A DNA stretch of 15,967 nucleotides from an uncultured Phycisphaerales bacterium (lineage in GTDB: Bacteria > Planctomycetota > Phycisphaerae > UBA1845 > CAIVHJ01). Below are positions 6,179-12,439 of this stretch, in pieces (the stretch's first letter is position 1; each line of letters opens with the position of its first letter). Below the pieces are notes generated by a model, which was not told where the DNA came from, ran no database searches, and saw only the letters and a list, made by a program, of their open reading frames with translations. Where the stretch lies: NCBI GenBank assembly GCA_903905665.1, contig CAIVHJ010000077.1, positions 1 to 15,967 of the forward strand. The letters are read 5' to 3'. The position numbers and the translations under genes were made by a program.

Positions 6179-6763
6179 ATGATCAAGAATAGGTTGGAAT
6201 TGGGGCAAATCTCCCAGCGCGTCGAGGATTTGCATTTCTTCTTATATCATCGGGCTTTACATCCCGAATTGTTCCGCATCGACGAGGTCCGAAGCCTGCG
6301 CCAAAAGCGGTATTCGGCTGAAATCTGGGTCATCGGATTGTCGCATCTCATCATGGTTCAGACGAATAACCAGGTCATCACCGAAGTCATCGCACCCGAC
6401 AGCGAATTGCTTCCCAAAATGGGTATGGTCACGCGGTTCCGGTTTCGGGGCGAGAAAGACCACAATCAGGGTTTTGAGCACGACGTACAGTACATCATGT
6501 CGAGTCAGGTCGAGCGTACCACGGCGAATTTGTTCACGGCTTCGCACCGGGACCTGATTCGCCATGCCGAGAAACGCGGCGTGTTCGTCAAGTTCCCCGA
6601 ATGGGCGTCCAACGGCGATCCCGAACCGTTCACGTTCATTGACTATGAGGCGCGTGAGAGCGAACTTCACATTCACGCGTTTCACACGTTTCCGGATGAA
6701 CTGACGCTCCTGAAAACGCAGTCCATCTTCGAGTTGGGACCCCGTTTCCCGACCCGATTCTGA
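6179..6763 (+). CDS. Conserved protein resembling DUF2617
   Basis: A 194-aa cytoplasmic protein with no signal peptide or transmembrane helix. Blocks that look conserved are FFLYHRALHPELFRIDEV, VIGLSHLIMV, ITEVIAPDSELLPKMGM, RFRFRGEKDHNQGFEHDVQY and HAFHTFPDELTLLKTQSIFE near the C-terminus. The order of alternating strands and the TEV...LP..G...RFRCRGE-type core match my memory of DUF2617 proteins in planctomycetes and actinobacteria; no function is established for that family to my knowledge. ATG 6179 is the first start; TTG 6194 is an alternative. GC content rises sharply here from the AT-rich stretch upstream. The family call is from recall and should be treated as moderate. Confidence 0.8.
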   Translation: MIKNRLELGQISQRVEDLHFFLYHRALHPELFRIDEVRSLRQKRYSAEIWVIGLSHLIMVQTNNQVITEVIAPDSELLPKMGMVTRFRFRGEKDHNQGFEHDVQYIMSSQVERTTANLFTASHRDLIRHAEKRGVFVKFPEWASNGDPEPFTFIDYEARESELHIHAFHTFPDELTLLKTQSIFELGPRFPTRF

Positions 6764-7011
6764 TGCCTCGATATCAGCATTGATAATCAGGGTCAAATCA
6801 TGAGGAGCAATGAGTCTGCGCGCATTCTGGAACGGGTCAAGGCACTCTCTGAGAGGTTCCGATAATACTGAATGGTGAGTCACACGATTCACCGAAGGCT
6901 TGGCCCCCCATCGTTTGGGGTTCCACTCCGGAAGGGCAGTTGAGATGGAAGGAAGACGCGTTGAGCGTTGTTCTGGATGAACAGCTCTCAATCCGGTTGC
7001 GGGGACATGAC

Positions 7012-8268
7012 ATGAACCTATACAGGCATGGATGCCGACTGCTGATCATGTCCCTGATGTTTTCTGCCCCGGCGCTCGCCTCACCTCCGCCTGACGGCAG
7101 TCAGACTGCGACCGTTCGATCCCACACGTTTGATCTCGCGTATCAGGTGGACCCAGTCTCCCTCCCGCTCACCGATGTCGAATTGTGGTTCACGACCGAC
7201 GACGGACAGAACTGGCATCTTTTCTGCCGCGATCCCGATGCAAAATCACCCGTCACGTTTCGCTGCGATCAGGACGGAACGTACGGATTCTTTCTGGTCC
7301 TGATCAACGCCGCCGGTCGATCATCCGCCGCGCCTTCCGCGACGCAAGAACCGCAACAATGGGTTTTAGTGGATACGGCCAAACCCCTCGTCCAGATCAA
7401 GCAAGTCCGCCTGGTCACGCTCGAATCCGATAAGCAGCGTCGCCTCGCCGTCAGTTGGGCTGCCTACGACGCCAATTTTTCGGATCGACCCGTTTCCATG
7501 GACTACCAGATTCGTGAGAAACCCGGCTGGCATTCCATCGTCACGCATCTGCGAAACACCCGTCGATTCGACTGGACCGTTCCCGACAACGTTACGGGAC
7601 AGCTCGAAATCAGACTCGAAGTTGCGGATCGCGCCGGAAACGTCGGCGTGGCGGTCTCGAATCCGATCGAGATGTTCTCCGGAAACGTCTCTTCGTTAAC
7701 CGGCATCAGCCCCACCGATGCAGATTCCAAATCCACGGCATCATCCGAAGATCCATCGACGGACGCTCCAGCCAAAAACATCGACCTGCTCAGCCGGAGC
7801 AAAGCACGGGAACTATATGATCTGGGACTTTATCATCGAGACCGGGGAGACTGGGCGCTTGCCGCCGATCGGTTGATCGAAGCTATTAACTACGACCCGA
7901 CCATGACCGAACCCGCCCAAACCCTTGCCCGGATGTATTACGATCAGGGAAATTATCAAGGTTCCCTGAGCATTCATCAGGGCGTTCTCGAATATCATTC
8001 GACGGATCGCGATTCGCTACGAGGCAGTGCACTGGCGTTGGTCGCGCTCCGTCGATATCCTGAAGCCCTGACGAACCTCGAACACGTGCTGGCGAGCAAT
8101 CCAGAAGACGGACAAACGTGGATGGATGCCGGCGACGTGTTTTTGTGGATGGGAAAACGCGACGGCGCCAAAAATTACTGGGAACAGGCGATGAAGTTTT
8201 GCAAGGATCGCAAAGACCTCAAAACCGAAATCGAAGGACGCCTGAAAAAATACCTCGGCGAAAAATAA
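7012..8268 (+). CDS. Secreted Ig-like/TPR repeat protein
   Basis: 418 aa from ATG 7012, preceded by GGGG about 7 nt upstream. An in-frame ATG at 6940 would add 24 residues and bury the signal peptide, so it is rejected. Residues 1-24 form a Sec signal peptide (basic MNLYRHGCR, hydrophobic core, ALA cleavage site). Residues ~35-125 and ~126-222 look like two beta-sandwich modules (LWFTTDDGQNW, WVLVDTAKP, LEVADRAGNVG). A Ser/Thr/Asp-rich linker spans about 225-258. Residues ~262-400 hold about four TPR-like helix pairs (ARELYDLGLYHRDRGDWALA, LARMYYDQGNYQGSL, ALVALRRYPEALTNLEHVL, AGDVFLWMGKRDGAKNYWEQA). It is probably periplasmic and acts through protein-protein contacts; the partner is unknown. 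The 6764-7011 gap shows a GATAAT box at 6861 without a good -35. Confidence 0.85.
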   Translation: MNLYRHGCRLLIMSLMFSAPALASPPPDGSQTATVRSHTFDLAYQVDPVSLPLTDVELWFTTDDGQNWHLFCRDPDAKSPVTFRCDQDGTYGFFLVLINAAGRSSAAPSATQEPQQWVLVDTAKPLVQIKQVRLVTLESDKQRRLAVSWAAYDANFSDRPVSMDYQIREKPGWHSIVTHLRNTRRFDWTVPDNVTGQLEIRLEVADRAGNVGVAVSNPIEMFSGNVSSLTGISPTDADSKSTASSEDPSTDAPAKNIDLLSRSKARELYDLGLYHRDRGDWALAADRLIEAINYDPTMTEPAQTLARMYYDQGNYQGSLSIHQGVLEYHSTDRDSLRGSALALVALRRYPEALTNLEHVLASNPEDGQTWMDAGDVFLWMGKRDGAKNYWEQAMKFCKDRKDLKTEIEGRLKKYLGEK

Positions 8269-8269
8269 G

Positions 8270-8352
8270 TGTGGCACAGGCCTCTGACCTGTGATTCACC
8301 GGCTGGAAGCCGGTGCCACAAAGAAGATGGTGCCACAAAAACCAATGCCACA
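8270..8352 (+). repeat. Multi-hairpin intergenic repeat with TGCCACA direct repeats
   Basis: Outer arms TGTGGCAC (8270-8277) and GTGCCACA (8313-8320) are exact inverted repeats. Between them are CACAGG/CCTGTG (8275-8280 with 8288-8293) and a perfect 8-bp hairpin CACCGGCT-GGA-AGCCGGTG (8297-8315). The whole can fold as a branched structure. TGCCACA then recurs at 8314, 8331 and 8346, spaced 17 and 15 bp. The element starts two bases after the TPR protein stop and may end that transcript, but no T tract follows the strongest stem. It looks like a dispersed repeat; copy number cannot be judged here. Confidence 0.8.
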
Positions 8353-8417
8353 AAGAGGCCAAGGCTCAAAGAAGCCGAGACCCCAAAAAGTTTTAAGATA
8401 GATTCTTAGCACGACTC

Positions 8418-9446
8418 ATGGCGAAACATGTTCCAACCAATTCTGCCCCCAAACCGATCTATGTGATCTACGGCCCTGAGCAGTATTTGCGAGATCAGGC
8501 CCGTCGGCGGGTGTTGCAAATGACGATCGGTTCCGCATCCGACGAGATGGGGCAAACGCAATTCGAGGGCGACACTGCTCTGGCGAACGTGCTGGACGAG
8601 CTGAACACCCTGCCTCTGTTGGCATCGTACCGACTGGTTGCGGTTCTGGACGCCGACGATTTCATCAGCCGATATCGTGAATCGCTCGAACGCTACTGCG
8701 AATCCCCCAGCACCACCGCGAGTTTGCTGCTGATCTGCGATCAATTCGACGCACGAACGCGGTTGTTCAAAGCCGTTACCGCGATCGGCGAAGTAATCAA
8801 ATGCGAACCCCTCAAAGGCCGATCGGTCGTCACGTGGATCGTACAACAAGCCCAGGAAGCCTGCGGCAAGATACTGGATGAACGGTCCGCCTGGTTGCTC
8901 CGTAACCTCGTCGGCGACGATCTGGGACGACTCGACAGTGAATTGCGGAAACTGGCCACATTTGTGGGCGATCGACCGTCGATTCGTGCGGAAGACATTC
9001 ACGCACTCGTGGGTCTGCACCGCGAGGAAAAAGTCTTCGGAATCGCCGACGCCTGGGTCGATCGCGATTCGAAAACCGCGCTCACGCTCTGGGAGCAGGT
9101 CTGGGAAACCGACCGGTCCGCCGTCGGCCGGGCGCTGGCGGGTTTGGCCTGGGCGGTTCGCGGTTACACCGAGGCGAAATCGGCGACGATGCAGGGCGCT
9201 CCCCTGTCGAAGTTCACGTCCCAGTTTTGGCGGATGAAACCGGATTTGTTCAAAATGCGAATGGATCGACTTCGTCTTGCGGATTGCGAAAAAATGATCG
9301 CCGCGTTGCATCGGGCGGATCTGGATTCCAAAACGGGACTCAGCGACACGTATCACGCCATCCAGAAATTGATCGTCGAACAATGCGCGGGGTCCATTCA
9401 GCACTCAGGACCCGGCACTCATTTGGTCAGGAGGACCACCTCATGA
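8418..9446 (+). CDS. holA: DNA polymerase III delta subunit
   Basis: Clamp-loader subunit that opens the beta sliding clamp and places it on primed DNA during replication. 342 aa, the usual size. The N-terminus YVIYGPEQYLRDQARRRV is the typical delta start, with the degenerate nucleotide-fold region lacking a P-loop. Domain II contains DLGRLDSELRKLATFVGDRPSIRAEDIHALVG, the family's most recognisable block. The C-terminal third is helical, as expected for the collar domain. ATG 8418 has no evident Shine-Dalgarno sequence. The gene overlaps the following lipoprotein start by 4 nt (ATGA at 9443-9446), so the two are probably translationally coupled. Similarity across this family is low, so the call rests on the two blocks and the length. 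Confidence 0.9.
   Translation: MAKHVPTNSAPKPIYVIYGPEQYLRDQARRRVLQMTIGSASDEMGQTQFEGDTALANVLDELNTLPLLASYRLVAVLDADDFISRYRESLERYCESPSTTASLLLICDQFDARTRLFKAVTAIGEVIKCEPLKGRSVVTWIVQQAQEACGKILDERSAWLLRNLVGDDLGRLDSELRKLATFVGDRPSIRAEDIHALVGLHREEKVFGIADAWVDRDSKTALTLWEQVWETDRSAVGRALAGLAWAVRGYTEAKSATMQGAPLSKFTSQFWRMKPDLFKMRMDRLRLADCEKMIAALHRADLDSKTGLSDTYHAIQKLIVEQCAGSIQHSGPGTHLVRRTTS
9429..9434 (+). promoter_or_regulatory. Strong Shine-Dalgarno fixing the lipoprotein start
   Basis: AGGAGG lies 8 nt before ATG 9443 inside the last codons of holA. It decides in favour of this start over upstream in-frame codons, which would place the signal sequence far inside the protein. Confidence 0.8.
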
Positions 9447-10624
9447 AGCATGGAAGCGTTGCAATGATTTTGGGCTGTTTTGTCGCACTGTTTCTGCCCG
9501 GATGTCATCTACTTCAGAAACCGGGAGAAATCGGCACAACCCAGTCGGAAAACTCATCATCAACCGGTGAACCATCCCAGGCGACCACCGCACCTGAAGG
9601 ACAGCCGACCGACGCCGCCATGGCGGACAAGGTGCAAAACTACCTGAACGGATTGCCCAAATCGGACACTCTGCAGAACGGCACCACCTCGCCATCTGAT
9701 AATGTTTCATCACCGGATGGCCACGTAGCCTCCATGAGTTCCATGGCGATTCCGGATACCTCGGCTGCCAATGCGTCCACTCGCACGGCCCGAAAACCAA
9801 ACGAACTCGCCGTTCCCTCGCTGGTCGGGGTCAGCGTGCAAAGCACCGAGGAACCCTCTTCCGGCACCGCCGCACCCGACCACATGGCTTCGCCCAACAC
9901 CGCCGCCAACACCCAGATGTTGCTGACGCAGGATTCCATTCGGCGCGAAATCGAAAAACTGGAAGAGGAAACGCAGGGCAAACCGGACCGCGACCTGCAA
10001 AAATTATTCAGACTTTATTTTCTGTATCTCGCCACCGGTCAAAAAGACAAAGCACTGACCATTCCCGATTCGCTGGATCCCGAACGAGCCAAACTGCTCA
10101 ACAACATGATCCGAACGGTTCTCGTCACCGAAATGGCGATGCAGGACCCCGGCACGCTCACGCCGGAAATGGTCGAATCCGTCCGAGACTGGTCCCAATG
10201 GATCGATTCAAAAGCCGAATTGCAGGTTCCGCGTGTGGCGCTGTGCAGCAAAATCGAGTGCTTCGGCCGATACGAAGCCCTTCCGGCGGATTATTTTAAG
10301 GCGGGGTTGTCCTTGCCGGCGTGCCTCTACGTGGAAGTCAAAAACTTCGCCAGTGAACAGGATGAAAACAGTTTATTCGTCACAAAAATCACACATCGGC
10401 TCGAATTGCTAACACCTGAAGGCCAAACGGTTTGGAGCGACAATCGCGACTGGGAGGTCGTCGATCGCTGCGTGAATCGACGCATGGACTTTTTCTTCAA
10501 TCGTCTGTGGTATCTGCCGGAAGGACTCGGCGCGGGCGAGTACGTGCTTAAAGTCACAGTTGAAGACAAACTGAAATCACAGGTGGACGAAGTGCGATAC
10601 CGGATTCAGGTCCAGCCGAAATAA
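9443..10624 (+). CDS. Lipoprotein of unknown function downstream of holA
   Basis: 393 aa with a canonical type II signal sequence MKHGSVAMILGCFVALFLPGC, lipidated at C21. Residues ~22-155 are a low-complexity Ser/Thr/Pro/Ala linker. Residues ~160-260 are helical (SIRREIEKLEEETQGK, LFRLYFLYLATGQKDKAL). Residues ~262-393 form a beta-rich domain with VPRVALCSKIECFGRYE, LPACLYVEVKNF, LELLTPEGQTVW, RMDFFFNRLWYLPEGLGAGEYVLKVTVED; this layout recalls domains in planctomycete secreted proteins. Probably anchored to a membrane facing the periplasm. The start overlaps the holA stop and has a strong ribosome site, but a cell-envelope protein has no evident link to the clamp loader. Function unknown. Confidence 0.88.
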   Translation: MKHGSVAMILGCFVALFLPGCHLLQKPGEIGTTQSENSSSTGEPSQATTAPEGQPTDAAMADKVQNYLNGLPKSDTLQNGTTSPSDNVSSPDGHVASMSSMAIPDTSAANASTRTARKPNELAVPSLVGVSVQSTEEPSSGTAAPDHMASPNTAANTQMLLTQDSIRREIEKLEEETQGKPDRDLQKLFRLYFLYLATGQKDKALTIPDSLDPERAKLLNNMIRTVLVTEMAMQDPGTLTPEMVESVRDWSQWIDSKAELQVPRVALCSKIECFGRYEALPADYFKAGLSLPACLYVEVKNFASEQDENSLFVTKITHRLELLTPEGQTVWSDNRDWEVVDRCVNRRMDFFFNRLWYLPEGLGAGEYVLKVTVEDKLKSQVDEVRYRIQVQPK

Positions 10625-10645
10625 TTTTCTTGTTCTTGCCGGGGG

Positions 10646-10675
10646 TTGCGATCCGATCTCTATTTCAGGTATAAC
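10646..10675 (+). promoter_or_regulatory. Candidate sigma-70 promoter for the DUF2203-like gene
   Basis: TTGCGA at 10646-10651 and TATAAC at 10670-10675 are separated by 18 bp, each close to the housekeeping consensus. It lies in the 117-nt gap after the lipoprotein stop, and would start transcription about 60 nt before ATG 10742. Confidence 0.5.
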
Positions 10676-10741
10676 TGATGGGTGCGACCGGCCGCAGATT
10701 TATTTGACGGACGAACCTCGCGGAGTTCGAGGGGGATGACC

Positions 10742-11191
10742 ATGGAAGTTCGCGGATCCAAAGCATCACGATCAAAAATTGCTCCCGAAATCTTCGGACG
10801 AAGATTCTTCACGCGAATCGAAGCCAATTCCACGCTTCCGCTCGTCAGCCGAATCACCCGCGACCTCGTGAAGCAATACCAGACCTTCAACGGTTTGCAC
10901 ACGCGACTGCAGGACGCCATGTTGAACGACAAACCCAGTGACGACATCCCCGTGCTGGAATCCCAGCGTGAAATTGCCATGCAGCGGCTCAACGGGTACG
11001 TCAACGAACTGACGGAACTTGGATGCGAATTGAAGGACTGGGAAATCGGCCTCGTGGATTTCCCCGCGCTCCTGGACGGTCGGGAAGTTTGCCTTTGCTG
11101 GAAGTCGGGCGAAGAAGGCATCGAGTTCTGGCACGAAACCAGCACGGGATTCCCCGGCCGACAACCCATCAAACCCGACGACCACCTGTAA
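10742..11191 (+). CDS. DUF2203 family protein
   Basis: 149-aa soluble protein of a conserved family whose function is not established to my knowledge. The family-typical N-terminal pattern F-T-x-x-EA-x-x-x-LP is seen at 23-33 (FTRIEANSTLP). The C-terminal block matches closely: LGCELKDWEIGLVDFPA (93-109), DGREVCLCWKSGEE (112-125), FWHE (129-132), GFPGRQP (136-142). The middle is helical and probably coiled. ATG 10742 is chosen because GAGGGGG ends 6 nt before it; ATG 10736 directly abuts that sequence and GTG 10682 adds a non-conserved arginine-rich leader. A strong terminator follows at 11244. Confidence 0.9.
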   Translation: MEVRGSKASRSKIAPEIFGRRFFTRIEANSTLPLVSRITRDLVKQYQTFNGLHTRLQDAMLNDKPSDDIPVLESQREIAMQRLNGYVNELTELGCELKDWEIGLVDFPALLDGREVCLCWKSGEEGIEFWHETSTGFPGRQPIKPDDHL

Positions 11192-11243
11192 TACCAACCT
11201 CAGTCGCGATGTGTCGATTAGACCAGTATGCGCTCCATCGGAG

Positions 11244-11273
11244 CCCCTTGCGCCAGCAAGGGGTTGTTCTTGT
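11244..11273 (+). terminator. Intrinsic terminator after the DUF2203-like gene
   Basis: Perfect 8-bp GC-rich stem CCCCTTGC (11244-11251) and GCAAGGGG (11256-11263) with the loop GCCA, followed on the plus strand by the T-rich TTGTTCTTGT. It lies 52 nt past the DUF2203-like stop and before the convergent top6A stop at 11300. No T tract exists on the minus side, so it serves mainly the plus-strand transcript. Confidence 0.8.
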
Positions 11274-11299
11274 CGCCGCGTCCCGACAAGAAATCACCT

Positions 11300-12427
11300 T
11301 CAGTCCAGCCACTCCGATTTGTTCTTAAGTTTATGCGGCAGGTAATCCTGCGTCAGGAACGCAAGACTCTTGCTGATCATCGCTTCCACTTCCATTTTGA
11401 ACCCGTTGCTCATCATTTTCTTGATTTCTTTTTCCCACGGTTTCTTGCCCGCAAACCACGGATACTCCAGAATCTGCTTGGCCCGCTTGACGTCGGATTC
11501 ATCCAGGGAAAGTTTGACATCATCCGTCAATTTGAATCGCTCGTAGTCAAAGCTCGACACCCCGATGAACTTCGCGTCCGGAATTGCCATCCGCTGCGAC
11601 TCATACGCCAGGTTGATCGATCCCTGCTTGATCACCGAATGGATGTAATACCCCCACGGATCGTTATCGAGCAGCACGAAGACGGGAAGTTTAAGTTCAT
11701 GGTGAAGGCGATGCAGCAACCGGCGCACCCCGCGAGGGGGCTGCCCCCCGCCGTGCGTGATGAGGCAGTGATGCTGCTGCCAGAATTTGTCCTCCACAAA
11801 TCGACGCCACACCGTCCCTTTTTCAACGTGCAGCACAAATCGGGCTTTGCATTTTTTGAATCGGATGACGTTCGGTTCGACGATGCTCGGAATCGCATAC
11901 CCCCCACTGCCGAGTTTCGCAGCGTCGATAAAATCCCCGCTGTCGGCGAATTGCAACTCTCCCACCAGCGCGCCCTTGCTGTCGGCGAACACGTGTAACT
12001 CCTCGCGCAAACTGTTGGTCGCCACTTCGAGGTCTTCAAGAATCGGATCCGATTCCGACTGGTCGTTAAAAGTTTTCTCGCTGGTCCCCTTGATCGTATG
12101 CTTGGCCATGTAATAGATTTGCCGAATGCTCGCGCTTTTTTTGGCGTCGATCAGGTCCTTGCACTTGGACGCCACCAGCATCGTTTGCATGAATCGTTTG
12201 GCTTGTCCGAAATTGAAGAAACTGCGGTTTTGCACCCCTGAACCCATCTCAATGACGCGACTTTTGGCATTGTAATTGACGTTGCTCAGCGTGCGCAGCG
12301 GAATATCGATGGCGGGGTCTTTCCCTTTGGCGGCCAACTGCACCATCCGCCCCGCCAATCCTTCCAGCTTCGCATCCACCGGACCCCGTGATTTCTTCGA
12401 ATCTCGATTCATCTTTCGGCTCACCAT
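11300..12427 (-). CDS. top6A: DNA topoisomerase VI subunit A (Spo11-like)
   Basis: Catalytic, DNA-cleaving subunit of the type IIB topoisomerase, which passes one duplex through another and relaxes supercoils. 375 aa. The winged-helix motif SIRQIYYMAKHTIKG (100-114) places the active-site tyrosine at Y106. The Toprim domain shows the glutamate E202 in VLHVEKG and the acidic pair D254/D256 in LLDNDPWGYYI. LGSGGYAIPSI and the C-terminal helices fit the Spo11/Top6A fold. ATG 12427 is preceded by GAGGAG only 3 nt away; GTG 12424 has better spacing. The gene begins 12 nt after the top6B stop, so the two form one operon and probably one translation unit. Function is confident; a bacterial host makes it notable. 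Confidence 0.95.
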   Translation of the reverse strand: MVSRKMNRDSKKSRGPVDAKLEGLAGRMVQLAAKGKDPAIDIPLRTLSNVNYNAKSRVIEMGSGVQNRSFFNFGQAKRFMQTMLVASKCKDLIDAKKSASIRQIYYMAKHTIKGTSEKTFNDQSESDPILEDLEVATNSLREELHVFADSKGALVGELQFADSGDFIDAAKLGSGGYAIPSIVEPNVIRFKKCKARFVLHVEKGTVWRRFVEDKFWQQHHCLITHGGGQPPRGVRRLLHRLHHELKLPVFVLLDNDPWGYYIHSVIKQGSINLAYESQRMAIPDAKFIGVSSFDYERFKLTDDVKLSLDESDVKRAKQILEYPWFAGKKPWEKEIKKMMSNGFKMEVEAMISKSLAFLTQDYLPHKLKNKSEWLD

Positions 12428-12439
12428 GAACTCCTCGTA

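Noticed and set aside
6861..6866. GATAAT as -10 box for the Ig-like/TPR protein gene
   Set aside because: No acceptable -35 hexamer at 16-18 bp, and it is about 150 nt from the start codon.
8406..9404. 332-codon minus-strand open frame
   Set aside because: Mirror of holA; no recognisable motifs and no ribosome site.
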